Below, one piece after another: positions 1 to 8,874 of a DNA stretch of 59,621 nucleotides. The position numbers and the translations under genes are program-made. Every line of letters begins with the position of its first letter. Positions within the stretch are counted from its first letter, which is position 1. The notes below the pieces were generated by a model that was not told the origin of the DNA, searched no databases, and was given only the letters and a program-made list of their open reading frames with translations. The DNA is taken from assembly GCA_964451955.1 (NCBI GenBank), contig CAYVKG010000018.1, positions 1 to 59,621 of the forward strand. Reading direction: 5' to 3'. Origin of the DNA: JAPLNB01 sp964451955. Lineage in GTDB: Bacteria > Planctomycetota > Phycisphaerae > Tepidisphaerales > Tepidisphaeraceae.

Positions 1-60
1 GTCCCTTCACGTCCCTTTCGGTCGGTTTTTGTCGCTTTTCGTCGCTTTTTGCCCCTTTTT
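1..60. repeat. Degenerate 10-bp tandem repeat with phased T-tracts
   Basis: Six consecutive 10-base blocks fit the consensus GTCGCTTTTT with substitutions (for example GTCCCTTTCG, GTCGCTTTTC, GTCGCTTTTT). Later blocks carry T4-T5 tracts at exact 10-base spacing, the geometry of intrinsically bent DNA. The array may extend left of the window. The remaining sequence to 171 is C-rich and I see no gene in it. Confidence 0.6.
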
Positions 61-171
61 CCACCCCCTCAAATCCCACAACCCCTGGCCAATCCTCCCC
101 TTACAACCCCAACACCCCCTCGCACACACCCTTTCCGCTCCCAATCCCCCCGCCAACGTTCCTCCAGCCCC

Positions 172-199
172 AAAAAAGAAGGCCACGCGAGTGGCCTTC
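172..199 (-). terminator. Rho-independent terminator of the RNA-binding protein gene
   Basis: A perfect 9-bp stem (GAAGGCCAC with GTGGCCTTC) closes a 4-base loop. On the minus strand it is followed directly by six T residues. It lies 25 bases beyond the stop codon of the RRM gene. Confidence 0.9.
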
Positions 200-223
200 C
201 TCTGCTATCCAAATTGCGCGACC

Positions 224-565
224 TCAATCCCGGCCACGACCGCCGCCGTATCCGCCGCGACCGCCGCCGCGACCGCCACCAAAACCACCGCGCCCACCAC
301 CGCCGCCGCCTCGCTCTTCTCGCGGCCGGGCTTCGTTCACAGTCAATGCTCGGCCATTGTTCTCCTGACCGTTCATCGCCGCTATCGCCGCTTGAGCCTC
401 TTCATCCGTGCCCATTTCCACAAATCCAAAGCCCTTGGATCGCCCACTATCCCGGTCAGCCACCACTTCGGCGCTCTGAACCGTACCGTAAGCCGCAAAC
501 AACTTCTCAAGATCCGAGCTCGTCACACTGTAGCTCAGATTCCCCACATACAATCTCTTGCCCAT
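224..565 (-). CDS. RRM-type RNA-binding protein with glycine/arginine-rich tail
   Basis: This 113-residue protein is a single RNA-recognition motif (about residues 3-80) followed by a Gly/Arg-rich tail with RGG-like repeats (about 85-113). Both RNP signatures are visible: LYVGNL near residue 5 (RNP2) and KGFGFVEM near residue 44 (RNP1). Small bacterial RRM proteins of this kind bind single-stranded RNA, and several are cold-induced in cyanobacteria. The start is well supported by AAGGAG about 9 bases upstream. The gene is monocistronic, with a promoter about 170 bases upstream and a strong terminator just after it. The target RNA cannot be read from sequence. Confidence 0.93.
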   Translation of the reverse strand: MGKRLYVGNLSYSVTSSDLEKLFAAYGTVQSAEVVADRDSGRSKGFGFVEMGTDEEAQAAIAAMNGQENNGRALTVNEARPREERGGGGGGRGGFGGGRGGGRGGYGGGRGRD

Positions 566-733
566 CGGATATCTCCTTACAAGGGCACATGGACCCGCTT
601 TTTGCTTTCCGGGTCACAACCGAAAGAGGCCATACCGTTCTGGCCCAGAAGGTAGGAAGGCGACTGAGATGGGCCGAGCTGCGTATTCACGACGTGCCGT
701 ACCTAACTCCTTCGACGAACCAACCAATGAGAA

Positions 734-761
734 ATTGTAATCTCCTGACATCCGATTGCAA
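734..761 (-). promoter_or_regulatory. Candidate sigma70 promoter for the RRM gene
   Basis: On the minus strand TTGCAA (-35), a 16-base spacer and TACAAT (-10) point toward the RRM gene. Transcription from here would leave an untranslated leader of about 160 bases. A nearby hairpin at 786-818 (9-bp stem AACCACGGG/CCCGTGGTT, 15-base loop) lies upstream of it. I see no gene between 566 and 1103. Confidence 0.45.
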
Positions 762-1103
762 CAGATGGACAATACAGCGAGATGAAACCACGGGCTGGTC
801 GGGGAAAGACCCGTGGTTCCAACCTCGCTTAACCCCGGAAATAGCAACACCCATGCCACCCCGCCCCTACCCCGCGCCGTATCGTCTCACGCGGCTTGGC
901 CGCTCCAAACACGCCAAGCACAATGCAATTCCTGCGTACCCGGATTGCCGGATTTTCACTACCCCCTTCCACCCCGCACCGGTCCCCAGCCACCTTCAAC
1001 AAACCCGTGCGTCCAATAATCCGCTCGATTTTCCCCGCAGTACAATTCAGCTCGATCGCTTAAAATCAGGGTCCTGTCGGGGCACTTGTTACGGAGGTTG
1101 GCC

Positions 1104-1556
1104 ATGAATCTGCGTACTTATCTGGACCAGAGCGGCGTGCGGTACCAATGGCTCCACCACGACATGGCGTACACAGCCCAGGAACTGGCACAACGCGAAC
1201 ACACCTCGGGCCGAAAGGTGCTCAAGCCCGTTGTGGTCGAGGCCGACGGCAAACCGATGCTCTGCGCTTTGCCTGCCTCATTCCAAATCGACCTGGAGCG
1301 CCTGCGCGAACAACTGCATGCCAAGGCCACACAACTCGCCGACGAACAGACTATGCAGCGACTCTTCAGCGACTGCGAACTCGGCGCCGAACCCCCCATT
1401 GGAGGCATCTTCGGCTTGCCTACCCTGCTGGAGGAATCCGTCAAGGCCGAAGACGAAGTAACATTCCAGGCCGGCACCCACCAGGACGCCGTCCGAATGA
1501 GCGTCAAGGACTACCTGCGAATCACACAGCCTCAAGTGGCCAGTTTCCGCCGTTAG
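1104..1556 (+). CDS. YbaK/ProX-type aminoacyl-tRNA deacylase
   Basis: A 150-residue single-domain YbaK/aminoacyl-tRNA-editing protein. Members hydrolyse mischarged tRNA in trans (Cys-tRNA(Pro) for YbaK, Ala-tRNA(Pro) for ProX) or act on related aminoacyl esters. The conserved lysine of the family is in the KVLKPVVV stretch near residue 38, and the glycine-rich GAEPPIGG loop lies near residue 94. The ATG at 1104 has GGAGG 6 bases upstream; an in-frame TTG at 1086 would put this ribosome site inside the gene. Which tRNA it edits cannot be decided here. Confidence 0.85.
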   Translation: MNLRTYLDQSGVRYQWLHHDMAYTAQELAQREHTSGRKVLKPVVVEADGKPMLCALPASFQIDLERLREQLHAKATQLADEQTMQRLFSDCELGAEPPIGGIFGLPTLLEESVKAEDEVTFQAGTHQDAVRMSVKDYLRITQPQVASFRR

Positions 1557-1712
1557 CATCCAACGCCCACCGCCAGGCCACACGCCCTGCCATAGCCTGT
1601 CGTGCAACGACTCCAACCGTCGTGATCCAATCCAGTACCACGATGCACGCCATTCCCGTATCATCCCCACCTCTGTTCGTATGGTCTTCTAAGAAAACCT
1701 TGAGGCACAGAC

Positions 1713-2543
1713 ATGCGTTTTGACTTCGTGAAATCCCACGGCCTTGGCAATGATTACCTCGTCGTGGACGGCAGCCAATTGAACTTCGAACTCACCCCAT
1801 CCCGCGTGCGCGAGATCTGCCACCGCAACACCGGCGTCGGCTCCGACGGAATCCTCGTCCTCGTCAAGTCCAACAACGCGGACTTCGGATTACGCATCTT
1901 CAATCCCGACGGCTCCGAGGCCGAAAAGTCCGGAAACGGCCTCCGCATCTTCAGCAAATTCCTCTTCGACCACGGCTACACGACGAACCGCGCGTTTCGC
2001 ATCAGCACCCTCGGCGGCCTGGTCTCCGCACACCTCCTTCCGGACACGGGTCCGGTCAATGCCGTTCGCGTCGAAATGGGCCGCGCCAGTATCAACACCG
2101 CCCTCCGCTCGCTCGATGTCGCAGGACAACGGCTGAACGTCACGGCCCTGTCCGTGGGCAACCCACACTGCGTTGTCATCGTCCCCGATCTGTCGAAGGT
2201 CGATCTCCGGCAGCTCGGGCCCCTGATTGAAAACCACCCGGCCTTCCCCAGCCGCACCAACGTCCAGTTCGCCCAGGTCCTGACCCGGACGGACGTCCGG
2301 GCCCTCATCTGGGAGCGCGGCGCCGGGCACACGCTGGCTTCCGGATCAAGTTCCTGCGCCGTGGCCGTCGCCACGTATGCCGCCGGTCTCGTCGACTCAG
2401 ACATCACGGTCCATATGGAAGGCGGCGACCTGAAGATTCAGGTCAGCCCCGACCTCGACCTCATCATGACAGGCCCCGTCGAAGAGACGTGCGCCGGTTT
2501 CTTCTCCAGCGACCTTCGCAAACGCCTCGAAACCCTCCGGTGA
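1713..2543 (+). CDS. dapF: Diaminopimelate epimerase homologue lacking both catalytic cysteines
   Basis: The 276-residue protein has the two-lobed DapF fold over its full length: KSHGLGNDY at 7-15, the GNPH motif near 149, and GAG near 203. DapF interconverts LL- and meso-diaminopimelate using two cysteine acid/base residues. Here the first active-site motif is EKSGNGLR, with Ser73 in place of Cys73 of E. coli, and the second is ASGSSSCA, with Ser210 in place of the second Cys. The Glu of the usual GAGET motif is His206. Substrate-contact residues such as Asn75 and the ER pair at 201-202 are kept. GAGG lies 7 bases before the ATG. It may be a divergent epimerase, another isomerase of the fold, or inactive; the gene symbol reflects family only. 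Confidence 0.8.
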   Translation: MRFDFVKSHGLGNDYLVVDGSQLNFELTPSRVREICHRNTGVGSDGILVLVKSNNADFGLRIFNPDGSEAEKSGNGLRIFSKFLFDHGYTTNRAFRISTLGGLVSAHLLPDTGPVNAVRVEMGRASINTALRSLDVAGQRLNVTALSVGNPHCVVIVPDLSKVDLRQLGPLIENHPAFPSRTNVQFAQVLTRTDVRALIWERGAGHTLASGSSSCAVAVATYAAGLVDSDITVHMEGGDLKIQVSPDLDLIMTGPVEETCAGFFSSDLRKRLETLR

Positions 2544-2622
2544 CATCCTCCGGATCATCCCGGCGTGCTCGTCCGCCCCGATCTTCCTTGATTGTGCCTA
2601 TGTTCTGTTTATAACTGTTGCC

Positions 2623-3504
2623 ATGCAGAGCGGTCCCGAGAACTCGGGCACCGGGCAATCGCAACCGGCGCCCCATCAGCCTCCTCAGGACGAAGACGTT
2701 TCCAAACGTCTGGCACAACAGGTCTCCGCCAAGCTCCACGAAGGCCATGCCAAGGACGCCGCCCGGCTCTTCATAGAAGCCCACCACCGCGGCATCATCC
2801 CGAAAGGCCCCCAGCTCCCGCAATGGATGCTCGCGACGCTAGGCCGCGATGATTCGACCAAACTGATCGCCGCATTCGCCCACTTCCCGTGCGTCTGCTG
2901 CAAAGGCGGTCTTGAGTCTTGCGAAGCCTGCGGAGGGCAAGGTGTGCGACCCGAGGGCCCGATCTGTGAAACCTGCGCCGGACTGGGGACGGCGAGTTGC
3001 GAATTCTGCGATGGAACCGGGCTGGCGACCTACAGTTTCTTCCCCGAGGAACTCTGGCTCCCCATCCTCGTCGAGCGCTCGCACATGGCGATCCATCAAT
3101 TGGGCCTGCTGATCCAGCAGCCGATTCCGCGCATCTCGGACCCTGCCGCGGAGCAGAATCACACTCACCTGATCCTCAATCTCAACAAGCTGATGGGGGT
3201 GCTGGAGACGTCGGTTTCCACGGCCCAGGAGACCGTTCACCGGGACTCGCACCAGGAGACATTGGAGCGTCTGGTCACCTCCGGCAACCACGCCGCCGGG
3301 TTGGCCACCCAGTATATGCGCCAGGTTATCCGCTCACTCGCCGCCGCCATTCGGCAGACGGCCAAACCGCTTCCGCACGACTCGGCCGAGGCGCAGTTTC
3401 GTGAAGGGCGTGCGGCCTTTTATGATTCGCTCAGCCACTCTCACGCATTCGAAGGCACCTGTCTGCATCACCCGTTCCTGAAGATCCAGTCCGATACGAA
3501 ATAA
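2623..3504 (+). CDS. DnaJ-type zinc-finger protein without J-domain
   Basis: I do not recognise the whole 293-residue protein. Its centre has four CXXC motifs with trailing glycines, at residues 90-93, 100-103, 115-118 and 126-129 (for example CEACGGQG, CETCAGLG, CEFCDGTG). This is the arrangement of the DnaJ cysteine-rich zinc-binding domain, which would bind two zinc ions. No HPD-containing J-domain is present. The N-terminal 60 residues are charged and helical; the C-terminal half (about 140-290) looks helical. The ATG at 2623 is the first in frame but has no clear Shine-Dalgarno. It follows the dapF homologue on the same strand. A chaperone-like or redox role is inference. Confidence 0.75.
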   Translation: MQSGPENSGTGQSQPAPHQPPQDEDVSKRLAQQVSAKLHEGHAKDAARLFIEAHHRGIIPKGPQLPQWMLATLGRDDSTKLIAAFAHFPCVCCKGGLESCEACGGQGVRPEGPICETCAGLGTASCEFCDGTGLATYSFFPEELWLPILVERSHMAIHQLGLLIQQPIPRISDPAAEQNHTHLILNLNKLMGVLETSVSTAQETVHRDSHQETLERLVTSGNHAAGLATQYMRQVIRSLAAAIRQTAKPLPHDSAEAQFREGRAAFYDSLSHSHAFEGTCLHHPFLKIQSDTK

Positions 3505-3532
3505 GGCCTTGGGCGTCTATCGCCAAAGGCCT
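3504..3532. terminator. Hairpin between convergent genes
   Basis: AGGCCTTGGGCG (3504-3515) pairs with CGCCAAAGGCCT (3521-3532) with one mismatch and a 5-base loop. It starts at the stop codon of the zinc-finger gene and lies 28 bases from the leuC stop. No T-run follows on either side, so termination is only probable. Confidence 0.45.
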
Positions 3533-3560
3533 GTATCGGTGGGACGGATTGGAGGCGGGT

Positions 3561-4967
3561 CTACACCACTCCTGCTTGGCCGGTTTCGATTCGCTCGCTG
3601 ACGAATTCGCGTGGGTCGGTCACACGACCGGTCAGGGCGCTAGCCGCCACGGTCAAGGGGCTTGCCAGGTAAACGGCGGACTTTGGGCTGCCCATTCGGC
3701 CCGGGAAATTGCGGTTTGTGGTGCTGATGCAGACTTCGGTGTTCTGGAGGCGGCCGAAGGTATCCGCGGGACCGCCCAGGCACGCGGCGCAACCTGATGG
3801 ACCCAAGGTGCAACCGGCATCCTGGAGCACCTGTTCGATGCTTTTCTCGCCGGGCGATTTGGGGATTCCTCGCAGGTTGAGTTGCCGCATATCCGCGTGG
3901 ACTTCCGTTGAGCCGGGCACCACGAAGGTCGGTATTTTGACGCGACGGCCGTTGAGGATGTTGGCCGCGAAGATCATATCCGTGATCTTTCCGCCGGTGC
4001 ATGAGCCGATATACGCCCGATCGACGGTCACATTTCTGCAGTTGCGGGCCGTGTCTTTGTTGTCGGGGGAATGGGGTTTGGCGACCATCGGCTCCATGGT
4101 GGTCAAGTCCCACTCATGGGTCGCGAGGAACTCGGCATTGGCGTCGTCGCGAACGACCTCCCAGTGTGGGAGTTTGGACCTTGCCCGCACGTACTGGAGG
4201 GTTTTTTCATCCACATCGCAGATGCCGTTCTTCCCGCCGGCCTCTATGGCCATGTTGGTCAAGGTCATCCGGTCTTCGAGGGTGAGGGAGGCGATGCCAT
4301 CGCCCGCGAAGTACATTGATCGATAGGTAGCGCCATCGACGCCGATCTGCCCGATAACCGCGAGGATGAGATCCTTGGCGGTGAGGTACGGGGGGATCTG
4401 GCCGTGGAAGACGAACTTCATGGTTGGCGGGACCTTCAGCCACAGTTTACCTGTACCCAGGACAAAGCCCGCATCGGTATTTCCGATTCCCGTGGCGAAC
4501 TGACCGAAAGCGCCTGCGGTGCAGGTGTGGCTATCGGTGCCGAGCAGGATTTCGCCCGGCCGGACGTGTCCCTCTTCGGGAAGTGTTTTGTGGCAGACGC
4601 CCTTGTAGGTGGTCTTGGTCGGGTCCCTGTAAGGACTCGGCATCGTCGGTTCCATCGTGACAAAATCGGGGTCGTAGTAGTACTTGATACCCTGCTGCCT
4701 GACGAAATCACGGAGGATCTGCACATTCCGGTGACACTTGAGGTCCGCGGTGAAGATGTAGTGATCCGGGATGATGACCACGCGATTGGGATCCCAGACT
4801 TTGGCATTTTTCCCGAACTTCTCGTGGAAGATGCCGATGGTACCTGGGCCACAGACGTCATGGGTCATGAGGACATCGATGTTGACCCAGATATTCTCTC
4901 CGGGGGTCACGCGACTCTTGCCAGCGTGTTTTGCGAGAATCTTCTCCGTCATCGTCATACCGGGCAT
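3561..4967 (-). CDS. leuC: 3-isopropylmalate dehydratase / homoaconitase-family large subunit
   Basis: A 468-residue aconitase-family large subunit. LeuC with LeuD isomerises 2- to 3-isopropylmalate in leucine synthesis; related HacA proteins act on homoaconitate. The three [4Fe-4S] cysteines are visible in GSCTGG (near residue 330) and GCAACLGG (near 400), and GTDSHTCTAGAFG near residue 143 is a family substrate motif. AGGAG lies 9 bases before the ATG. No small subunit (LeuD) is in the window, so the partner is encoded elsewhere. The sequence resembles the LeuC2/HacA branch, so the exact substrate is less certain than the family. Confidence 0.88.
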   Translation of the reverse strand: MPGMTMTEKILAKHAGKSRVTPGENIWVNIDVLMTHDVCGPGTIGIFHEKFGKNAKVWDPNRVVIIPDHYIFTADLKCHRNVQILRDFVRQQGIKYYYDPDFVTMEPTMPSPYRDPTKTTYKGVCHKTLPEEGHVRPGEILLGTDSHTCTAGAFGQFATGIGNTDAGFVLGTGKLWLKVPPTMKFVFHGQIPPYLTAKDLILAVIGQIGVDGATYRSMYFAGDGIASLTLEDRMTLTNMAIEAGGKNGICDVDEKTLQYVRARSKLPHWEVVRDDANAEFLATHEWDLTTMEPMVAKPHSPDNKDTARNCRNVTVDRAYIGSCTGGKITDMIFAANILNGRRVKIPTFVVPGSTEVHADMRQLNLRGIPKSPGEKSIEQVLQDAGCTLGPSGCAACLGGPADTFGRLQNTEVCISTTNRNFPGRMGSPKSAVYLASPLTVAASALTGRVTDPREFVSERIETGQAGVV

Positions 4968-5005
4968 AGGCTTGCTCCTGCTCTGCCAGAACGACAGAAT
5001 TGGTT

Positions 5006-5034
5006 AGTATAGCGGGAGCAGGGGCAGGATTCTA
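5006..5034 (-). promoter_or_regulatory. Candidate promoter for leuC
   Basis: The minus strand reads TAGAAT, a 17-base spacer and TATACT, about 40 bases before the leuC start. The -10 is good and the -35 is weak. I see nothing else between here and 5210. Confidence 0.35.
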
Positions 5035-5209
5035 TTGATACGCGTCTTCAGCCAGTGCAACCGTATGGCTGCCAGCAATGCGGCGGCATTGATCTCGGCA
5101 GGCGGGATGGGCTTCGTGGGCGACGTGTGGTTCGCCACGTTGTTAAGCTGGATCGCGGCGGAGTGGAACTTGGCGTTCGCTAGATTGACTGCGTCCGAAC
5201 CGGCGGCTA

Positions 5210-6925
5210 ATGTCGCGGCGGGAAAGGCATAATCCGTTGGAATCTCCGCGCAGCCAGATTATCGACGCCAGTCGCTGCCCGATCATGGATCCCGCAGCTG
5301 ACAATCTACTATTGTACTGGATTGTACGTCTTCGGATTCCGATTTTCGTGTTGGTCGCGATCCTGCAGATCGCCGCGTTCAACGGCCGCTGGCGAATTGG
5401 CCGCGACGGCTCTCTCTATCGGGCTGTCGCACACAGTCTGGCGACAGGTCAGGGATACACATTCCGCGGCGAACGACATACGCACGCGTATCCTGGTCTG
5501 CCCTGGGTTCTCGCCGGGGTCGAGAAGCTGTTTGGGACGGAGGACATTCTCCGGCCGGTCATATCGCTTTCGATCATGGCAGCTCTTGGCGGAGTGACGC
5601 TTGTCGTGATCTATCATCTCATTCGTCTGCATTTTTCGCTGTGGATTGCGGTGTGCGTGACCACGGGGGTGGGGATAAACGTCGAGTTTCTTGAAGCTTC
5701 GCATGACTTGATGACCGATGCGCCATTTCTGCTGGGTACCAGTCTGACCCTACTCGGGATCAGCAGACTTCCCCGCGACAGGGACTGGGTCCATCAGTCG
5801 TTTTCGGTGTTGATGGCAATCACCGGGGCCATTATCGCGATAACCACTCGCCCCACTTTCTGGGCATTGGCAATTCCGTTCATCGTCTGGTGTGTGATTG
5901 GCCTGTTTCGCTCTCGCCGTCGCCGATGGTACGCCGCCGCCGCAGTCGCTGTGGCGGCGATGGTTCTGGTGTATCTGGTTCGTGACCCGCGGACAGGCGG
6001 GCTTCATCCGCTTTCGGGGAAGTACGAGAGCATGGTTGTCTCGCGCCTGAGCCAATTGGAGTTCATCCGATCGGCAGAGAACGTGGTCAACACCTTCGAA
6101 GAACAGATTCCCGTCGGGCTTCTTGGGATCGAACTGCTCTTTCCGCTTGGGACCCTGCTATGCATTACGATCGTGGCATGGTGGGTGAGGCTGATGCCCC
6201 GCTTGCCACTGTGGGGGCTGTACGTGATGACGACGATCGCGATGATGGTTGTTCTTGGCAGCCGGCCCCGCTATTGTTTGATGATTCTCCCGATGATGCT
6301 CGTTGCGTGGGCATTAGCGGTGCATTGGGCCTCGCTCCGGGTTCGCCGGTGGGCCTATATTCCGGAGCTTGTCACGGTGCTGGGGCTGGGCATGGCCACG
6401 CTGCCGAACCTGGTGCGGTCGGTCGGGTTCATCATGGAACAGCATGGGATCGACCGGCATTTTGATCGCCGCGGGTTTTTGGATGTTTATCGAGGGGGCG
6501 ACATGCTGCCTGTTTACCAGATGGCCCAGTTCATCAGGCAACATGTTCCGCCCGGCAAGATCGTCGTTGGACAGGAACCGCGAATCACTTCGTTCATCAG
6601 TGGCCGATTCGTCTTCAGTGCTGCGGAAGCGACGCAGGGCGCCGGTCCCGGCGAAGCGATACGATTTCTCCGGGCGCTTGGTCCTGATTACGTGGCATAC
6701 GGCCGGCGGGTGGCGCGGGATCGGCCACTGGACCGTCTGCTGCATGCGAAGCTTCTCCGCATCGACTGGCGGACGGTGGTGGGCGATCCGGAGATGTTCG
6801 TGGTCAAGGTCGCAGTTCGCGAGGATCTTCGCTCGCCGGCCACGGGCGGCACTTCGACCACGCTCCCAAGCACGCGTTCTGGCAGAGTGCGAACCGCCGA
6901 TCGTTTCCTGCCGCCGCGTCAATAG
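5210..6925 (+). CDS. Polytopic membrane glycosyltransferase (GT39/ArnT-like)
   Basis: A 571-residue integral membrane protein with about ten to twelve hydrophobic segments between residues 30 and 400 and a soluble C-terminal part. The pattern matches the dolichyl-phosphate-mannose/ArnT class of GT-C glycosyltransferases, which use lipid-linked sugars on the outer face of the inner membrane. GRDGSLYRAVAHSLATGQG (about residues 63-81) in the first periplasmic loop has the acidic residue expected for catalysis. The start is uncertain: ATG 5210 and ATG 5285 both lack a clear ribosome site. The next gene is a paralogue, and the cluster continues with a sulfotransferase and a flippase-like protein. 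Donor and acceptor are unknown. Confidence 0.75.
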   Translation: MSRRERHNPLESPRSQIIDASRCPIMDPAADNLLLYWIVRLRIPIFVLVAILQIAAFNGRWRIGRDGSLYRAVAHSLATGQGYTFRGERHTHAYPGLPWVLAGVEKLFGTEDILRPVISLSIMAALGGVTLVVIYHLIRLHFSLWIAVCVTTGVGINVEFLEASHDLMTDAPFLLGTSLTLLGISRLPRDRDWVHQSFSVLMAITGAIIAITTRPTFWALAIPFIVWCVIGLFRSRRRRWYAAAAVAVAAMVLVYLVRDPRTGGLHPLSGKYESMVVSRLSQLEFIRSAENVVNTFEEQIPVGLLGIELLFPLGTLLCITIVAWWVRLMPRLPLWGLYVMTTIAMMVVLGSRPRYCLMILPMMLVAWALAVHWASLRVRRWAYIPELVTVLGLGMATLPNLVRSVGFIMEQHGIDRHFDRRGFLDVYRGGDMLPVYQMAQFIRQHVPPGKIVVGQEPRITSFISGRFVFSAAEATQGAGPGEAIRFLRALGPDYVAYGRRVARDRPLDRLLHAKLLRIDWRTVVGDPEMFVVKVAVREDLRSPATGGTSTTLPSTRSGRVRTADRFLPPRQ

Positions 6926-7065
6926 TGCCAAAGCGGGGGTGGCGTTTCACCACGGTGATTGCGGCCCCGACATCATTGGCTATACTCCCCGCCTTGTCCT
7001 CAACGCGACCCTGGATCGACTCTGCAGGCGTTTTGTCGATTCGCAACCCGCGGAGCCATTGGGCG

Positions 7066-8826
7066 ATGATCACTCCCGAGCCGTTGTCAACCGATCGTGC
7101 ACCTGAGTCTGCCGCTCGGTCACCAAGCTGTTTGCCCGGCCGGCATTCGACCTTCGTGTCGCAGCCAGGCGAATGGAAGTACTGTGTTGCCGCCGTCTTG
7201 ATGGTGGCCTTGGCCTACTGCCTGATTCTGAATGCGTTCTGGCATCCTGGCCCGGATACTGCTTATTACATTTCGGTCTCTCGGAGCCTGGCGAGACACG
7301 GTGAATTCACGTTCAACGGGCTTCCGGTGGGGAAGATTCCCCCGCTGTGGCCGCTCGTGTTGGCCGGCGCGATGAAGTTCTCGGCCTCTTTTGCGTTCTT
7401 GAACGTTGTTCCGGCCGCCTTGCTCATTGGTTCAAGCGGATTCTGGTACTACGTTGTTCGTCGGTTCGCATCTCGCGGCCGGTCCTTTGCAGTGGTGGTC
7501 CTGAGCGGGACGCTGTTCTATTGGTACTCAGCCGCGTTGGACTTGCGATCGGAGGGGCTGTTCTGTTTTCTGTTTGCCGGTACGCTATTGCTAGCCATGC
7601 AGTTTGGCGAGGGCCGCCGGCAGGTTTGGCGCGTTATTCTGGTTGGGTTGTTGTGCATCCTGATGATTTGCGTGCGTTGGGCCGGGCTGATCGCGGTACT
7701 GCCGGTGGCGGCCGCCATGGCCGCGGGGCAGTTGAAGCCTCGCCGCAATCGCCAGTGCATCTCGGTGGGTGCGGTGATCCTCGCGGCCATTTGCGCGTTT
7801 TATGCACTGCGTCTAATTCTGACGGTTCTTCCGGGCATGAGCGGCCGCCCTCTTCGCGCCGGCGATCCGGAGGCTGGTTTGGGCGAGGGCATGGACTCGG
7901 CTCCGGTTGTCAGCATCCAAGCCGTGGTTGACGGAAGGGTTTTTCGGGAAATGGGTGTCCGAATCGTCGTCTCGGGGAAATGGATCTCCAGCCTCGTTTG
8001 GATGCCTATGTTTCTCGGCGTGACGTCAGGCCCCGTCGGCTGGCTCACGAACGCGCTGGGGTGGTTTCTCATCTTTCTGTTTAGTTGCTGTCTCTATGAA
8101 CAAGCCAGGAATCGGCAATGGCTCTGGCTGGGAGTTCTGCTTTACTGCGGTGCGATCATCGTGCGCTGGGCGGTGGTCAATCCGCGGTACCTTGTTCCGA
8201 TCGCGCCGCTCGCACTTTTGGGCATCTGGATAGGATTCGAGTCCGTTGCCAAGCGACTGCCTCGCCTGGCCGGAGGCTGCAGGATTGGGGCGATGATCTT
8301 CGTTGCTTCCATTGGGTTGTGCAATGCGACGCTGTGGGCGATCGACGTCTACATCGCTCGGTGCCCGGGCTTCTACGCCAAGTATCTCGCCGGTGAGACC
8401 GAGCAGTTGATCGCGGCCGCCAACTATTTGAATGATCGGAACGTTCAGGACGGGCAGATCTCAGTCAGCCCTTACTATCTGAACCTGGGTCGGCAGCGAC
8501 CGAACGGGCAAGGCTGGCGCTGCATACACCTTCTGACGAATCGGGGTGTCCATGTGATCAACAAGAAGATCTGCACGGGCGAGCCCAACGAGGACCTTCT
8601 GAACTTCGCCGCCAAGAAAGGAATCAAGTACTATCTCTACCGTCCGCCCGTTTCGCCGTGGCGTGCTCATCACTTTCGGATTGCGTGGGTGCAGCGCATC
8701 CTGACGGGCCAGAGGGAAATCGCCGAGAATCCGAGTTGGGTTCTGTATGAGCTGACCAGCGACGCCGCGACCGTTGTCGAGTTGCCCGTGCCCGCTCGAT
8801 ATCCCCGGCGGGTGCCCGGGATGTGA
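7066..8826 (+). CDS. Polytopic membrane glycosyltransferase, paralogue of the preceding gene
   Basis: This 586-residue membrane protein has the same design as its neighbour: a hydrophobic N-terminal helix, then GPDTAYYISVSRSLARHGE (about residues 67-85), matching the GRDGSLYRAVAHSLATGQG stretch upstream, then about ten membrane segments and a C-terminal soluble region. The shared loop with an Asp after a Gly suggests a common GT-C active site. I place the start at ATG 7066 with GGAG about 10 bases upstream. The frame is open back to a GTG at 6925, but the extra residues lack membrane or family character. Probably co-transcribed with the genes on either side. Confidence 0.75.
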   Translation: MITPEPLSTDRAPESAARSPSCLPGRHSTFVSQPGEWKYCVAAVLMVALAYCLILNAFWHPGPDTAYYISVSRSLARHGEFTFNGLPVGKIPPLWPLVLAGAMKFSASFAFLNVVPAALLIGSSGFWYYVVRRFASRGRSFAVVVLSGTLFYWYSAALDLRSEGLFCFLFAGTLLLAMQFGEGRRQVWRVILVGLLCILMICVRWAGLIAVLPVAAAMAAGQLKPRRNRQCISVGAVILAAICAFYALRLILTVLPGMSGRPLRAGDPEAGLGEGMDSAPVVSIQAVVDGRVFREMGVRIVVSGKWISSLVWMPMFLGVTSGPVGWLTNALGWFLIFLFSCCLYEQARNRQWLWLGVLLYCGAIIVRWAVVNPRYLVPIAPLALLGIWIGFESVAKRLPRLAGGCRIGAMIFVASIGLCNATLWAIDVYIARCPGFYAKYLAGETEQLIAAANYLNDRNVQDGQISVSPYYLNLGRQRPNGQGWRCIHLLTNRGVHVINKKICTGEPNEDLLNFAAKKGIKYYLYRPPVSPWRAHHFRIAWVQRILTGQREIAENPSWVLYELTSDAATVVELPVPARYPRRVPGM

Positions 8827-8874
8827 CCCGGGTCGGCTGCCAAGGTAGACTGGGAGGTTATTCAGGAGCGAACT

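Noticed and set aside
786..818. Terminator at the 9-bp hairpin upstream of ybaK
   Set aside because: The loop is 15 bases and no T-run follows on either strand; it lies between divergent genes, where a terminator is not needed.
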